Positions 35,923 through 45,268 of a DNA stretch of 64,000 nt are shown in pieces (position 1 is the first letter of the stretch; each line of letters begins with the position of its first letter). The DNA is taken from positions 5,841,001-5,905,000 of the forward strand of contig NZ_CP034444.1 of assembly GCF_003952385.1 (NCBI RefSeq), read 5' to 3'. This DNA is from Mesorhizobium sp. M1D.F.Ca.ET.043.01.1.1. Its GTDB lineage: Bacteria > Pseudomonadota > Alphaproteobacteria > Rhizobiales > Rhizobiaceae. The notes beneath the pieces are model-generated. The model was not told where the DNA came from. It searched no databases and saw only the letters and a program-made list of their open reading frames with translations. The position numbers and the translations under genes are program-made.

Positions 35923-38133
35923 ATGAACGAGGCAGTTCGAGATCCAGCCAAGTCGACCAATGGGCCGATCATCGAGATTGAGAACCTCTCGATCTCCTTC
36001 TTCACCCGCAAGGGCGAGATCCCGGCGGTGATGGACTTTTCCTGCACGGTCATGCCCGGCGAGGCGATGGGCATCGTCGGCGAATCCGGCTGCGGCAAGT
36101 CAACCGTGTCGCTCGGCATCATGCGCGACCTCTCCAACATCGGAAAGATCGTCGGCGGCCGCATCAAGTTCCAGGGCAGGGACATGGGCGAGATGTCCCA
36201 GGAGGAGCTTCGCGCCATCCGCGGCAACAAGATCGCCATGATCTACCAGGAGCCGATGGCGAGCCTCAATCCGGCGATGAAGATCGGCCAGCAATTGATG
36301 GAAGTGCCGCTGATCCACGACAAGGTGTCGAAGGACGAGGCCTACAAGCGCGCGCTGGGGATGGTGCGGGCGGTGAAGCTGCCCGATCCGGAGCGCATGA
36401 TGCGCTCCTATCCGCACCAGCTTTCCGGCGGCCAGCAGCAGCGCATCGTCATTGCCATGGCGCTCTTGTCGAAGCCGGCGCTGCTGTTGCTCGACGAGCC
36501 GACGACGGCGCTCGACGTCACCGTCGAGGCCGGCATCGTCGAGCTGGTCAAGGGGCTGGGCCAGAAGTTCGGCACCTCGATGATCTTCGTGTCGCACAAT
36601 CTCGGCCTGATCCTCGAGACCTGCGACAAGATCACGGTGATGTATTCCGGCGAGGCGGTCGAGACCGGCAAGATCGAGGACGTCTTCGACCGGATGCGCC
36701 ACCCCTATACACAAGGGCTGTTCCGCTCGATCCCGCTGCCCGGCGCCGACAAGAATTCGCGGCCGCTGATCTCCATTCCCGGGCAGCTGCCATTGCCGCA
36801 TGAGCGGCCGAAGGGATGCAATTTCGGCCCGCGCTGCCACCATTTCGTTGAGGGCGTCTGCAACGCCGCCGAAATCCCGATGGTTCCCGTCGAAGGGCAT
36901 GAGGGCCATTTCTCGCGCTGCGTGCGCTTCAACGAGATCGACTGGGAAGCGCTGCCACCGGGCGCCAAGAAGGTCAACGAAAAGGTCGAGCCCGGCGCGC
37001 CGGTGCTCAAGATCGACGACCTCAAGAAATACTACAAGGTCGGCGGCAGCGAGGTGTTCGGCTCCAGCGAAGGCCGCGTCGTCAAGGCCAACGAGACGAT
37101 CTCGTTCACCGCGCGCGAGTCGGAGACGGTCGCGATCGTCGGCGAATCGGGCTGCGGAAAGTCGACGCTCGCCAAGGTGCTGCTCGGACTCGAGACCGCA
37201 AGCTCGGGCACCGTGACGCTCGGCAACAAGGAGATCCAGTCGACCGGCATCGAGGACCGCAATGTCGAGACCGTGTCGTCGATCCAGATGGTGTTCCAGA
37301 ATCCGTTCGACACGCTGAACCCCAGCCATACGGTCGGCTCGCAGATCATCCGCACGCTGGAGAAGTTCAATGTCGGCAAAACGGTTGCCGAGCGGCGCAA
37401 GCGCATGCTGGAACTGCTCGACCTGGTGAAGCTGCCGCGGGCCTTCGAGACCCGCAAGCCGCGCCAGCTCTCAGGCGGGCAGAAGCAGCGCATCGGCGTG
37501 GCGCGCGCCTTCGCCGGCGATGCCAAGGTGGTGGTGGCCGACGAGCCGGTCTCGGCGCTCGACGTCTCGGTGCAGGCGGCGGTGACCGAACTGCTGATGG
37601 ACATCCAGCGCAAGAACAAGACGACGATGCTGTTCATCAGCCACGACCTGTCGGTGGTGCGCTACATCGCCGACCGGGTCGTCGTCATGTATCTCGGCTA
37701 TATCGTCGAGCAGGGCACGACGGACCAGATCTTCTCGCCGCCCTATCATCCCTACACGGAGGCGCTACTGTCGGCGATCCCGATCGCCGACACCAGCGTC
37801 GTCAAGAAGCACATCGTGCTCGAGGGCGACATCCCGTCGGCGATGAACCCGCCGACCGGATGCCCGTTCCAGACGCGCTGCGGCTACAAGAAGCTGGTGC
37901 CGGACAATCTCTGCGAGACGAAGGTGCCGCCGGTCAAGAATCTCGGCGACGGCCATATGAGCCTGTGCTGGCTCGCCGACGACGTGCTGGCGAAGATGGA
38001 GCAGGTCATCAAGTTCGACAAGGAGCATGCGGCGCATGAGGGTGTGCCGGACGATGCACCCCACGTGCCTGGCCCGGGCTTTGCCGGCACACCGCCGAAG
38101 CGTCCGAGCGGCAAGAAGCCGAAACCGAACTAA
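35923..38133 (+). CDS. Fused double ABC ATPase (DppD-DppF fusion) with two cysteine-rich tails
   Basis: 736 residues; ATG 35923 is supported by GGAG 7 bases upstream. Two complete ABC units are present: Walker A GESGCGKST in both (about residues 52 and 407), signatures LSGGQQQR and LSGGQKQR, and Walker B LLLLDEPTTALD and VVVADEPVSALD. Each unit ends in an OppD/F C-terminal extension with spaced cysteines (GCNFGPRCHHFVEGVC and GCPFQTRCGYKK), like the cluster-binding tails described in some DppD proteins. It drives the importer encoded at 31795-35875. A proline/lysine-rich end closes the protein. Confidence 0.93.
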   Translation: MNEAVRDPAKSTNGPIIEIENLSISFFTRKGEIPAVMDFSCTVMPGEAMGIVGESGCGKSTVSLGIMRDLSNIGKIVGGRIKFQGRDMGEMSQEELRAIRGNKIAMIYQEPMASLNPAMKIGQQLMEVPLIHDKVSKDEAYKRALGMVRAVKLPDPERMMRSYPHQLSGGQQQRIVIAMALLSKPALLLLDEPTTALDVTVEAGIVELVKGLGQKFGTSMIFVSHNLGLILETCDKITVMYSGEAVETGKIEDVFDRMRHPYTQGLFRSIPLPGADKNSRPLISIPGQLPLPHERPKGCNFGPRCHHFVEGVCNAAEIPMVPVEGHEGHFSRCVRFNEIDWEALPPGAKKVNEKVEPGAPVLKIDDLKKYYKVGGSEVFGSSEGRVVKANETISFTARESETVAIVGESGCGKSTLAKVLLGLETASSGTVTLGNKEIQSTGIEDRNVETVSSIQMVFQNPFDTLNPSHTVGSQIIRTLEKFNVGKTVAERRKRMLELLDLVKLPRAFETRKPRQLSGGQKQRIGVARAFAGDAKVVVADEPVSALDVSVQAAVTELLMDIQRKNKTTMLFISHDLSVVRYIADRVVVMYLGYIVEQGTTDQIFSPPYHPYTEALLSAIPIADTSVVKKHIVLEGDIPSAMNPPTGCPFQTRCGYKKLVPDNLCETKVPPVKNLGDGHMSLCWLADDVLAKMEQVIKFDKEHAAHEGVPDDAPHVPGPGFAGTPPKRPSGKKPKPN

Positions 38134-38144
38134 GTCCGGTGATA

Positions 38145-38191
38145 TTCAGGTGAGGCCGGCGTGCGCGATTTTCGGCTCGGCCTGACCTGAA
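38145..38191 (+). terminator. Hairpin after the ABC operon, possible terminator
   Basis: TTCAGGTGAGGCC (38145-38157) and GGCCTGACCTGAA (38179-38191) pair with one mismatch across a 21-base loop, just after the fused ATPase stop. No T run follows, so termination efficiency is unclear. The next gene (38229-38819) points the other way, so the hairpin fits an operon end. Confidence 0.45.
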
Positions 38192-38228
38192 CCTCAACAA
38201 ATCTGGGAGGCAGCGTGGCGTCGTGCCA

Positions 38229-38819
38229 TCAGCTGCCACACTGCCGCAGCTGCGCGGCGTAGTCGCGGGCCATCTGGTCGGTGGCGCGCGCGTAGCTCTG
38301 CACGCCTGAGTCCCCGCGATTGCCGCGGCCGTAGGCCGACCAGCCAAGGTAATAAGCGAGATAGAGATTGTACGTGTCGTTGCGGGCGACGCCGAACGTA
38401 TCGACGGTCTTGGAATGATACCAGCCGACGAAATCGATGGCGTCAGCGAAACGGCTGCGCCGCGCCGCCCAGTTGCCGGTCTCCATCTGGTATTGCGACC
38501 AGGTGCCGTCGAGCGCCTGCGAGTAACCCGCGGCAGTGGAGACATGCTTCCAGGGAATGAAGCCGAGCAGCTTGGTGCGCGGCGGCCGGGCATTGCTCTT
38601 GAAGCCGGATTCCTTGCGCACCGTCGCCATCAGCACCGGAACGGGAATGCCGTACTTCTGCTCGGTGCGCTCGGCGGCGGACTGCCAGTTGTCGAACCAG
38701 CCGTCATTCTGGTCGAAGACGGCGCAGACATTGTTGATGTGGCTGGGCGCCGTCGCGCAGGCCGAAAGCGCCAGCAGCACAGACACAGCGACAATTTTAC
38801 TAAAACTCGACCTACGCAT
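38229..38819 (-). CDS. Lytic-transglycosylase-like lipoprotein
   Basis: 196 residues. A lipoprotein signal with lipobox LSAC occupies about residues 1-20. The body has an SLT-like fold signature: VLMATVRKESGF with a candidate catalytic Glu near residue 69, AAGYSQALDGTWSQYQ, and a later YLAYYLGWSAYGRG. It would cleave or bind peptidoglycan from a membrane anchor. It runs opposite to its neighbours and is probably its own unit. The assignment rests on motif resemblance. Confidence 0.75.
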   Translation of the reverse strand: MRRSSFSKIVAVSVLLALSACATAPSHINNVCAVFDQNDGWFDNWQSAAERTEQKYGIPVPVLMATVRKESGFKSNARPPRTKLLGFIPWKHVSTAAGYSQALDGTWSQYQMETGNWAARRSRFADAIDFVGWYHSKTVDTFGVARNDTYNLYLAYYLGWSAYGRGNRGDSGVQSYARATDQMARDYAAQLRQCGS

Positions 38820-38958
38820 CGGAGGACGAATAGGCGTAAATCATAAAAGGAGTCTTTCGAGCTTCCTTAACGCCGGCCGTGACGGGCCGATCATCGATCT
38901 ATCGATATTTCGACCGGATGTGTCGCATTTCTTTTCATCGATTTGAGAAAATGCCGCC

Positions 38959-40569
38959 GTGGCTAAAATCACGCCGGCAAATGGCGAATTCCTGACAGCT
39001 GCCGCGCCCGGCCGGCGCTCTGATGCGCGCATGACCGAACCAAGACGAAAACGCGGCGCCGAGCGAACCAGCAACCGGGGGCCGTCCGCCATTCCGCAGT
39101 TGCCGCTCAGGCGGGTGATGAATCCTTATCCGCCGATGGCGCTGCTTTCGGCCGACCAGATCGAGGCAATTCATCATGCTTCGATGCATATCCTGGAAAA
39201 TTTCGGCATCGAGGTGATGAGCCCGCGGGCGCTCGCCCTGTTCGAACGCGCCGGCGCCAGGGTCGACCACAGCTCGATGAACGTGCGCGTCGATCGCGGC
39301 ATGGTCAACGAGGCGCTGAAGACGACGCGGCCTTCCTACACGCTTACCCCGCGCAATCCAGCCCGCGCCATCCATCTCGGCGGCAACACCATCAACTTCA
39401 CGCTGGTCGCCGGGCCGCCCAATGTGCATGACATGGAACGCGGCCGCCGCGCCGGCAATCTCGCTGACTACTGCGACCTCGTCCGGCTGGCGCAGCATTT
39501 CAACTGCATCCACATGCTGGGCAACCAGGTCTGCGCGCCGATCGAATTGCCGGCGAATTCGCGCCATCTCGACACCTATTTTGCCAACATCACACTGACC
39601 GACAAATGCTTCCATGTCTCGGCGATCGGTCGGGGCAGGGCGCTCGACGGCATCGAGATGATGGCGATTGCGCGTGGCTTGACGCTCGACCAGATCGGCC
39701 AGGATCCCGGCGTCACCACCATCATCTCGGTCAACTCGCCGCGCCGCTTCGACGAGATGATGGCCGAGGGGCTGATGACCATGGCCGAATACGGCCAGTC
39801 GGTGGCGGTGACGCCGTTCACGCTGATGGGCGCGATGAGCCCGGTGACGCTGGCCGGCGCGCTGGCGCAGCAGAATGCCGAGGCGCTGTTCGGCATTGTG
39901 CTGACGCAGCTCGTGCGCCCCGGCGCACCGGTGATGTACGGCGCCTTCACCTCCAATGTCGACATGAAGTCCGGCGCGCCGGCCTTCGGCACACCCGAAA
40001 ACACCAAGGCCAACATCGCCTCCGGGCAATTGGCGCGGCGCTACAACCTGCCGTACCGCACCACGCCGGGCTCGGCCTCGAACGCCGCCGACGCGCAAGG
40101 CGCTTATGAGACGCTGATGGCGCTGTGGGGCGCCGTGCTCGGCCACGGCAATCTCGTCTACCACGCCGCCGGCTGGCAGGAGGGCGGGCTGACGGCATCG
40201 TTCGAGAAGCTCATTATCGATGTCGAGATGATGCAGCACATGATGGAGTTCCTGCGGCCGATCGTGGTCGATGAGGCCGAACTTGCGGTGGAGGCGCTGG
40301 GGGCGGTGCCGACCGGCGGCCACTTCTTCGGCGAGCCGCACACGCTGGAACGCTATGCCACCGCCTTCTACCAGCCGATGCTCTCCAACTGGCAGAACTA
40401 CGAAGCCTGGCAGGAGGCCGGCGCGCTCGACACGACGGCGCGCGCGACGCGGCTGTGGAAAAAGGCACTGGAGGAATATGTTGAGCCGGCCATGGACTCC
40501 GCCGTGCGCGAAGCGCTCGAAGCCTATATCGCGCGCCGCAAGGAAGCGATCGGGCAGGGCGAGCCGTGA
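38959..40569 (+). CDS. Trimethylamine methyltransferase (MttB) family protein, non-pyrrolysine type
   Basis: 536 residues from GTG 38959; ATG 39031 is an alternative. The MttB-family barrel is recognisable from HASMHILENFGIEVMSPRAL, TLTPRNPARAIHLGG, DYCDLVRLAQHF, ITLTDKCFH, TVTIIS-like strands and the C-terminal GWQEGGLTASFEKLIIDVE. The frame is read through without an in-frame TAG, so it is the non-pyrrolysine type, some members of which (MtgB, MtpB) demethylate glycine betaine or proline betaine. It lies 64 bases before a dimethylglycine-dehydrogenase-like gene. No corrinoid protein is encoded nearby, so the methyl acceptor is unknown. Confidence 0.88.
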   Translation: MAKITPANGEFLTAAAPGRRSDARMTEPRRKRGAERTSNRGPSAIPQLPLRRVMNPYPPMALLSADQIEAIHHASMHILENFGIEVMSPRALALFERAGARVDHSSMNVRVDRGMVNEALKTTRPSYTLTPRNPARAIHLGGNTINFTLVAGPPNVHDMERGRRAGNLADYCDLVRLAQHFNCIHMLGNQVCAPIELPANSRHLDTYFANITLTDKCFHVSAIGRGRALDGIEMMAIARGLTLDQIGQDPGVTTIISVNSPRRFDEMMAEGLMTMAEYGQSVAVTPFTLMGAMSPVTLAGALAQQNAEALFGIVLTQLVRPGAPVMYGAFTSNVDMKSGAPAFGTPENTKANIASGQLARRYNLPYRTTPGSASNAADAQGAYETLMALWGAVLGHGNLVYHAAGWQEGGLTASFEKLIIDVEMMQHMMEFLRPIVVDEAELAVEALGAVPTGGHFFGEPHTLERYATAFYQPMLSNWQNYEAWQEAGALDTTARATRLWKKALEEYVEPAMDSAVREALEAYIARRKEAIGQGEP

Positions 40570-40633
40570 GGGAACAGCTTTCCATCCTGATTCATTTCAT
40601 TCTCTCAACTCACTGAAATAACGAGAAGAACCC

Positions 40634-43060
40634 ATGAAGTCGCATGCAAAGGTCGTGGTCATCGGCGGCGGTGTCGTCGGATGCTCGGTGCTGTTCCATC
40701 TCGCCCGCCACGGCTGGACAGATGTCGTGCTGCTGGAGCGTGATGAGCTGACCTCGGGCTCGACCTGGCACGCGGCCGGCGGCATGCATACCATCAACGG
40801 CGATCCCAATGTCGCCAAGCTGCAGAAATACACGATCTCGCTCTACAAGGAGATCGAGGAGCTTTCCGGCCAGGCGACCGGCGTGCATCTCACCGGCGGC
40901 GTCCTGTTGGCGGCGACCGAGGCGCGGCTCGACTGGCTGCGCGGCGTGGTGTCGAAGGGCCGCTATCTCGGCATCGACCTCGAAGTGATCTCTGCAAATG
41001 AGGCGGCCGAGCTGATGCCGCTCATCGACCCAAAGCAATTCGTCGGCGCGGTGCGCAACAAGGAGGACGGCCATCTCGATCCGTCGGGCGTCACGCATGC
41101 CTATGCCAAGGCGGCGCGGAAGCTCGGCGCCGAGGTCGAGCGCTTCACCAAGGTCGAGGACATCGTGCGCCGGGCCGACGGCCTGTGGCGCGTCATCACC
41201 AACAAGGGCGAGGTGGTGGCCGAGCATGTCGTGAATGCTGGCGGGCTATGGGCGCGCGAGGTCGGCCGCATGGTCGGGCTGGAGCTGCCGGTGCTCGCCA
41301 TGGAGCACATGTACCTGATCACCGAGGACATGCCGGAGGTCGCCGACTGGAACCGGAAGACCGGCACCGAGATCATCCATGCGGTCGATTTCGACGGCGA
41401 GCTCTATCTGCGCCAGGAGCGCGGCGGCATGTTGATGGGCACCTACGAGAGGGCCAACAAGGTCTGGTCCGAGTTCTCCACACCGTGGAACTTCGGCCAT
41501 GAGCTGCTGGAACCGGACATCGACCGCATCGCGCCGTCGCTGGAGGTCGGCTTCCGCCATTTTCCGGGCTTCCAGAAGACCGGCATCAAGCAGATCATCA
41601 ACGGCCCGTTCACCTTCGCGCCGGACGGCAATCCGCTGGTCGGCCCGGTGCGCGGCCTGCCGGGCTTCTGGGTCGCCTGCGGCGTCATGGCGGGATTTTC
41701 TCAAGGCGGCGGCGTCGGGCTGGCGCTCTCCAACTGGATGATCGAGGGCGACCCCGGCGCCGACATCTGGGCGATGGACGTGGCGCGTTACGGCGACTGG
41801 GCGACGATGGCCTACACCAACGCCAAGGTGCGCGAGAATTATTCGCGGCGCTTCTCGATCCGCTTTCCGAATGAAGAACTGCCCGCCGGCCGTCCGCTCA
41901 AGACGACACCGGTCTACGACACTTTGTCGGCCAAGGGCGCGCAATGGGGCGTGGCTTACGGGCTGGAGGTTCCGCTCTGGTATGCGCCCGAAGGCGTCAG
42001 CGACGAGTTCTCGTGGCGGCGTTCGACCGACTTCGATCATGTCGCGAAGGAGGTTGCCGCCGTTCGCAATGGCGTTGGCTTGGCGGAGATTTCAAGCTTC
42101 GCCAAATACAGGGTGACGGGCGAGGGGGCGGCCGCCTGGCTCGACCGCATGCTCGCCTGCAAGCTGCCCAAGCCTGGCCGCATGACGCTGGCGCCGATGC
42201 TGAAGCAGGACGGCAAGCTGATCGGCGATTTCACGCTGGCCAATTGCGGAGAGGGCGAGTGGTTCATCGCCGGTTCCGGCGTCGCCGAGCAGTACCACAT
42301 GCGCTGGTTCGAGACGCATCTGCCAAAGGATGGCTCGGTGCGCATCGAGGCGTTGGGACAGAAGCTCACCGGCCTCGCCATCGCAGGGCCGAGGGCGAGG
42401 GAGGTGCTGGCCAAGGTTACCCGTGCCGACCTCTCCAGCGCTGCCTTTCCGTTCATGGCTTTTGCAAGAATGGATATCGGCATGGCGCCGTGTCTGGTCG
42501 GCCGGGTCAGCTATACCGGCGATCTCGGCTACGAGATCTGGGTGGCGCCGGAATATCAGCGCGCCGCCTACCAGGCGCTGATCAAGGCAGGCGAGGCGTT
42601 CGGCATCGGCCTGTTCGGCTCGCGCGCGCTCAACGCGCTGAGATTGGAGAAGAACTACGGCTCCTGGGCGCGAGAATACCGACCTATCTACGGACCGGTC
42701 GAAGCCGGACTCGACCGATTCGTCGCCTATGGCAAGGAAGCCGATTTCATCGGCAAGGAAGCGGCGCTCGCCGAGCGCAAGCAGGGCGGCAAGCTCAGGC
42801 TGCGCACCTTCATCGTCGACGCCGCCGATGCCGATGTCATCGGCGACGAGGCGATCTGGCATGACGGCGCCGTGCGCGGCTGGGTTACGTCCGGCGGCTA
42901 CGCTCATCATTCGAAGAAATCGGTCGCGATGGGTTATGTGCCGAAGGAGATCGCCGACGAGCCGGACGGCTTCGAGATCGAGATCCTCGGCAAGCGCCAT
43001 GCGGCACGGGTCCAGCCGGCGCCTCTGTTCGACGCCAATTTCGAGCGGATGCGCGCCTGA
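40634..43060 (+). CDS. Dimethylglycine/sarcosine dehydrogenase-like flavoprotein with GcvT domain
   Basis: 808 residues. The N-terminus has the FAD-binding VVVIGGGVVGCSVLFHLAR. STWHAAGGMHT near residue 45 carries the histidine that is covalently flavinylated in dimethylglycine and sarcosine dehydrogenases. A DAO domain (to about 400), an FAO_M segment and a C-terminal GcvT-like folate-binding domain (about 430-800) follow. It should oxidatively demethylate an N-methylated amino acid and pass the one-carbon unit to tetrahydrofolate. It is in tandem with the MttB-family gene, suggesting consecutive demethylation steps. Confidence 0.9.
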   Translation: MKSHAKVVVIGGGVVGCSVLFHLARHGWTDVVLLERDELTSGSTWHAAGGMHTINGDPNVAKLQKYTISLYKEIEELSGQATGVHLTGGVLLAATEARLDWLRGVVSKGRYLGIDLEVISANEAAELMPLIDPKQFVGAVRNKEDGHLDPSGVTHAYAKAARKLGAEVERFTKVEDIVRRADGLWRVITNKGEVVAEHVVNAGGLWAREVGRMVGLELPVLAMEHMYLITEDMPEVADWNRKTGTEIIHAVDFDGELYLRQERGGMLMGTYERANKVWSEFSTPWNFGHELLEPDIDRIAPSLEVGFRHFPGFQKTGIKQIINGPFTFAPDGNPLVGPVRGLPGFWVACGVMAGFSQGGGVGLALSNWMIEGDPGADIWAMDVARYGDWATMAYTNAKVRENYSRRFSIRFPNEELPAGRPLKTTPVYDTLSAKGAQWGVAYGLEVPLWYAPEGVSDEFSWRRSTDFDHVAKEVAAVRNGVGLAEISSFAKYRVTGEGAAAWLDRMLACKLPKPGRMTLAPMLKQDGKLIGDFTLANCGEGEWFIAGSGVAEQYHMRWFETHLPKDGSVRIEALGQKLTGLAIAGPRAREVLAKVTRADLSSAAFPFMAFARMDIGMAPCLVGRVSYTGDLGYEIWVAPEYQRAAYQALIKAGEAFGIGLFGSRALNALRLEKNYGSWAREYRPIYGPVEAGLDRFVAYGKEADFIGKEAALAERKQGGKLRLRTFIVDAADADVIGDEAIWHDGAVRGWVTSGGYAHHSKKSVAMGYVPKEIADEPDGFEIEILGKRHAARVQPAPLFDANFERMRA

Positions 43061-43078
43061 AGCGAGGCGCGCCCGTGA

Positions 43079-43477
43079 TCAGGCCTTGGCGTTGTTGCGA
43101 TTGTCGAGCGCGAAGGCGCCGGGGCCGGCGAAGACCAGGTAGAGGAAGATGAAGCAGAACGAGATCGCCGCGTCGCCGCCATTGTTGACGGGGAAAAAGT
43201 CGCGCGGCATGTGGGCCATGAAATAGGCAATCGCCATCTCGCCGCAGAGCAGCAATGCCACCGGGCGCGTGAAGAGGCCCAGTGCCAACAGCACGCCGCC
43301 GGCGAATTCGAGGATCCCGGACGTCAGCGCAAGGCCGGTCAGCGCCTCGGCATGGGGGCCGGCTGGAAAGTTGAACAGTTTCTGGGTGCCGTGCTCGATG
43401 AACTGCAACGCCGTTATGATACGGAGCACGCCCAGCACCAGCGGGCGGTATTGGGCGAGGCTTTCGAAAAGCTTCAT
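43079..43477 (-). CDS. DoxX-family membrane protein
   Basis: 132 residues from ATG 43477 (MKLFESLAQY); the frame extends upstream without supporting features. Four predicted membrane helices with the DoxX-type pattern RIITALQFIEHGTQKLF, GILEFAGGVLLALGLFTR and YFMAHMPRDFFPVNNGGDAA. The family is linked to redox or oxidative-stress membrane complexes, but the biochemical role is unsettled. It is convergent with the flavoprotein gene, 18 bases away. Confidence 0.85.
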   Translation of the reverse strand: MKLFESLAQYRPLVLGVLRIITALQFIEHGTQKLFNFPAGPHAEALTGLALTSGILEFAGGVLLALGLFTRPVALLLCGEMAIAYFMAHMPRDFFPVNNGGDAAISFCFIFLYLVFAGPGAFALDNRNNAKA

Positions 43478-43659
43478 GCAAACTCCATTTGCCCGTCCGC
43501 ACCGGCCATAAATTATCGTGCGGCAGTGGACCACTCACTTCCCGTGGCCTGCCATCAACAATCGGTGACCGGAAATCGTTCCAGTTTCGTCCCGATTTTT
43601 TCTCTCTTTGGTTGCATTAGTATCCCTATGGTTGTATTGATGTGCGGAGACATCAAACC

Positions 43660-44166
43660 ATGCGGGTTGCCTTTGCCATGAAAAAAGTCGTCATCAGCCT
43701 CTTCGCACTCCTTGCAGGCACGAGCTTCGCCATGGCCGCCGGCGCCGGTTGTGACGCCTTCAAATGGCCGGTGACACGCGAGCAGGCCCTCTTTCCGGCG
43801 GCGCCCGCGGCGCAGTCCGGCGCTGACCTGACAGTCGGGCAAGCGATGGATTTCGCACTTGTGGCTGTCGATACGATCAGCTTTGAGGTGCCGCCGGCGC
43901 GCGCGCCGGCAGCCGGCACCTTCGGCGCGACGGCAAGCGTCATCGTGCCCCCTGAAGGCGAACTCCAGCTCAGCCTGTCCGACGAGGCCTGGATCGATGT
44001 CGTGCAGAACGGCCGTGCGGTGAAGTCGACGGGTTTCAGCGGGGTGAAGACCTGCCCAGGCATCCGCAAGAGCGTCCGCTTCAAGCTCGCGGGCGGCGCG
44101 GCGATCATCCAGCTCAGCGGCGCGAAGAAGGCCGATCTCAAGGTGGCGGTGCTGACGCCGGAGTAA
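43660..44166 (+). CDS. Small exported protein of unknown function
   Basis: 168 residues from ATG 43660 (GGAGA upstream; ATG 43678 also possible). A Sec signal peptide ends near SFAMAAG. The mature part of about 140 residues has a single Cys pair candidate (GCDAF and KTCPG), a beta-rich pattern such as GELQLSLSDEAWIDV, and ends with KADLKVAVLTPE. I do not recognise a named family. The neighbours give no functional clue. Confidence 0.75.
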   Translation: MRVAFAMKKVVISLFALLAGTSFAMAAGAGCDAFKWPVTREQALFPAAPAAQSGADLTVGQAMDFALVAVDTISFEVPPARAPAAGTFGATASVIVPPEGELQLSLSDEAWIDVVQNGRAVKSTGFSGVKTCPGIRKSVRFKLAGGAAIIQLSGAKKADLKVAVLTPE

Positions 44167-44222
44167 TCTCAACAGCGAAAGGTCGGCGAGACAACGTCCC
44201 TATATGTCCTGCCGGCTTTCGT

Positions 44223-44256
44223 CGGATGGAAAGCCAAGCAATTGGCTTTCCATCCG
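44223..44256. terminator. Perfect 15-bp hairpin with GCAA tetraloop between convergent genes
   Basis: CGGATGGAAAGCCAA (44223-44237) and TTGGCTTTCCATCCG (44242-44256) pair perfectly around GCAA, a stabilising GNRA loop. It lies between two convergent genes, where a bidirectional terminator is expected. No long T run follows on either strand. Confidence 0.6.
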
Positions 44257-44305
44257 CTTCCGACTGCGACGAGGACGAGATTGTTGCCGCCGGCTTCGCC
44301 ATTTG

Positions 44306-45082
44306 TCACCGCACCGGAGCCAGCAGCGCGAAATGCGCGCCTTGCGGGTCCTGGCACTGGACCACCCATTGCGCGCTCGGCACCTCCATCGGCCCCATCA
44401 GCACCTTGCCGCCATTGTCGGTGACGCGCTTGGCGGCGGCGTCGATGGCATCGACGTTGAAGTAGAACAGCCAGACCGGGACCGGAATCTGCGGCGGCTT
44501 GTTCATCATGCCGCCGCCCGATTCCGGGCCGGCGCCGAAGGTCTGGTAGATGCCCATCTCGCCCATGTCGAACTGGCCGGCGCTCTCCCAGCCGAACTGG
44601 CCTGAATAGAAGTCGAAAGCCGCCTTCCAGTCCGAAGTGTAGAGTTCGTGCCAGCCGATATGGCCGGGCGTGGTGGCCGGTACCGGCGGCTGCTCGGGCT
44701 GGTTGGGCTGCAGGAACATGAAGTTCGCCCCTTGAGGATCGGCGACGACGGCGAAGCGGCCGACGCCGGGAATGTCGTCCGGCGCGCGGTGGACAGCGCC
44801 GCCCGCCTCCTGCAAAGCCTTCGTCGAGGCGTCGACATCCCTGGTGTAGATATAGCCGAGCCAGGCCGGCGGCATGCCCATCTTGGCGGCGTCTTCCGGC
44901 AGCGTCATCAGCCCGCCGACGCCGCGCACGCTGGAATTCATCACGATGTAGCGCGGCATGCCCGGCGCCTGATCGAAGGGCTCGGCCCTCCAGCCGACGA
45001 CGGCGGTGTAAAAGGCCTCGGCGGCGTCGAGGTCGGTGGTCAAAAGTTCATACCAGAAGAAAGGTTGCGGGGAATTCGGCAT
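44306..45082 (-). CDS. Two-domain VOC (glyoxalase/bleomycin-resistance fold) protein
   Basis: 258 residues from ATG 45082, supported by AAGGAG 7 bases upstream. It has two tandem VOC modules: the first begins QPFFWYELLTTDLDAAEAFY, the second GHIGWHELYTSDWKAAFDFY. Both repeat the W-x-E-L-x-T-D pattern and the second ends with VQCQDPQGAHFALLAPVR. Proteins of this type are often annotated as hydroxylase or glyoxalase-like, but the substrate is unknown. It probably binds a metal and acts in the cytoplasm. Confidence 0.85.
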   Translation of the reverse strand: MPNSPQPFFWYELLTTDLDAAEAFYTAVVGWRAEPFDQAPGMPRYIVMNSSVRGVGGLMTLPEDAAKMGMPPAWLGYIYTRDVDASTKALQEAGGAVHRAPDDIPGVGRFAVVADPQGANFMFLQPNQPEQPPVPATTPGHIGWHELYTSDWKAAFDFYSGQFGWESAGQFDMGEMGIYQTFGAGPESGGGMMNKPPQIPVPVWLFYFNVDAIDAAAKRVTDNGGKVLMGPMEVPSAQWVVQCQDPQGAHFALLAPVR

Positions 45083-45268
45083 GGTCGGTCTCCTTACCGG
45101 TTCAGGCAGCAATCGCGGTTCGATCCATCCTAGGACGATCTCGGCGACAGAAATCCGACATCTGGACCAGAAATCGCGAACGGCAAGGCGTAGGAAACCT
45201 TGATCTTGCGTGTCATGCGATTTTCGATTTTGCTGGCGTCAAAGAGGGGCTCTTTTCCATTGCGCCGA

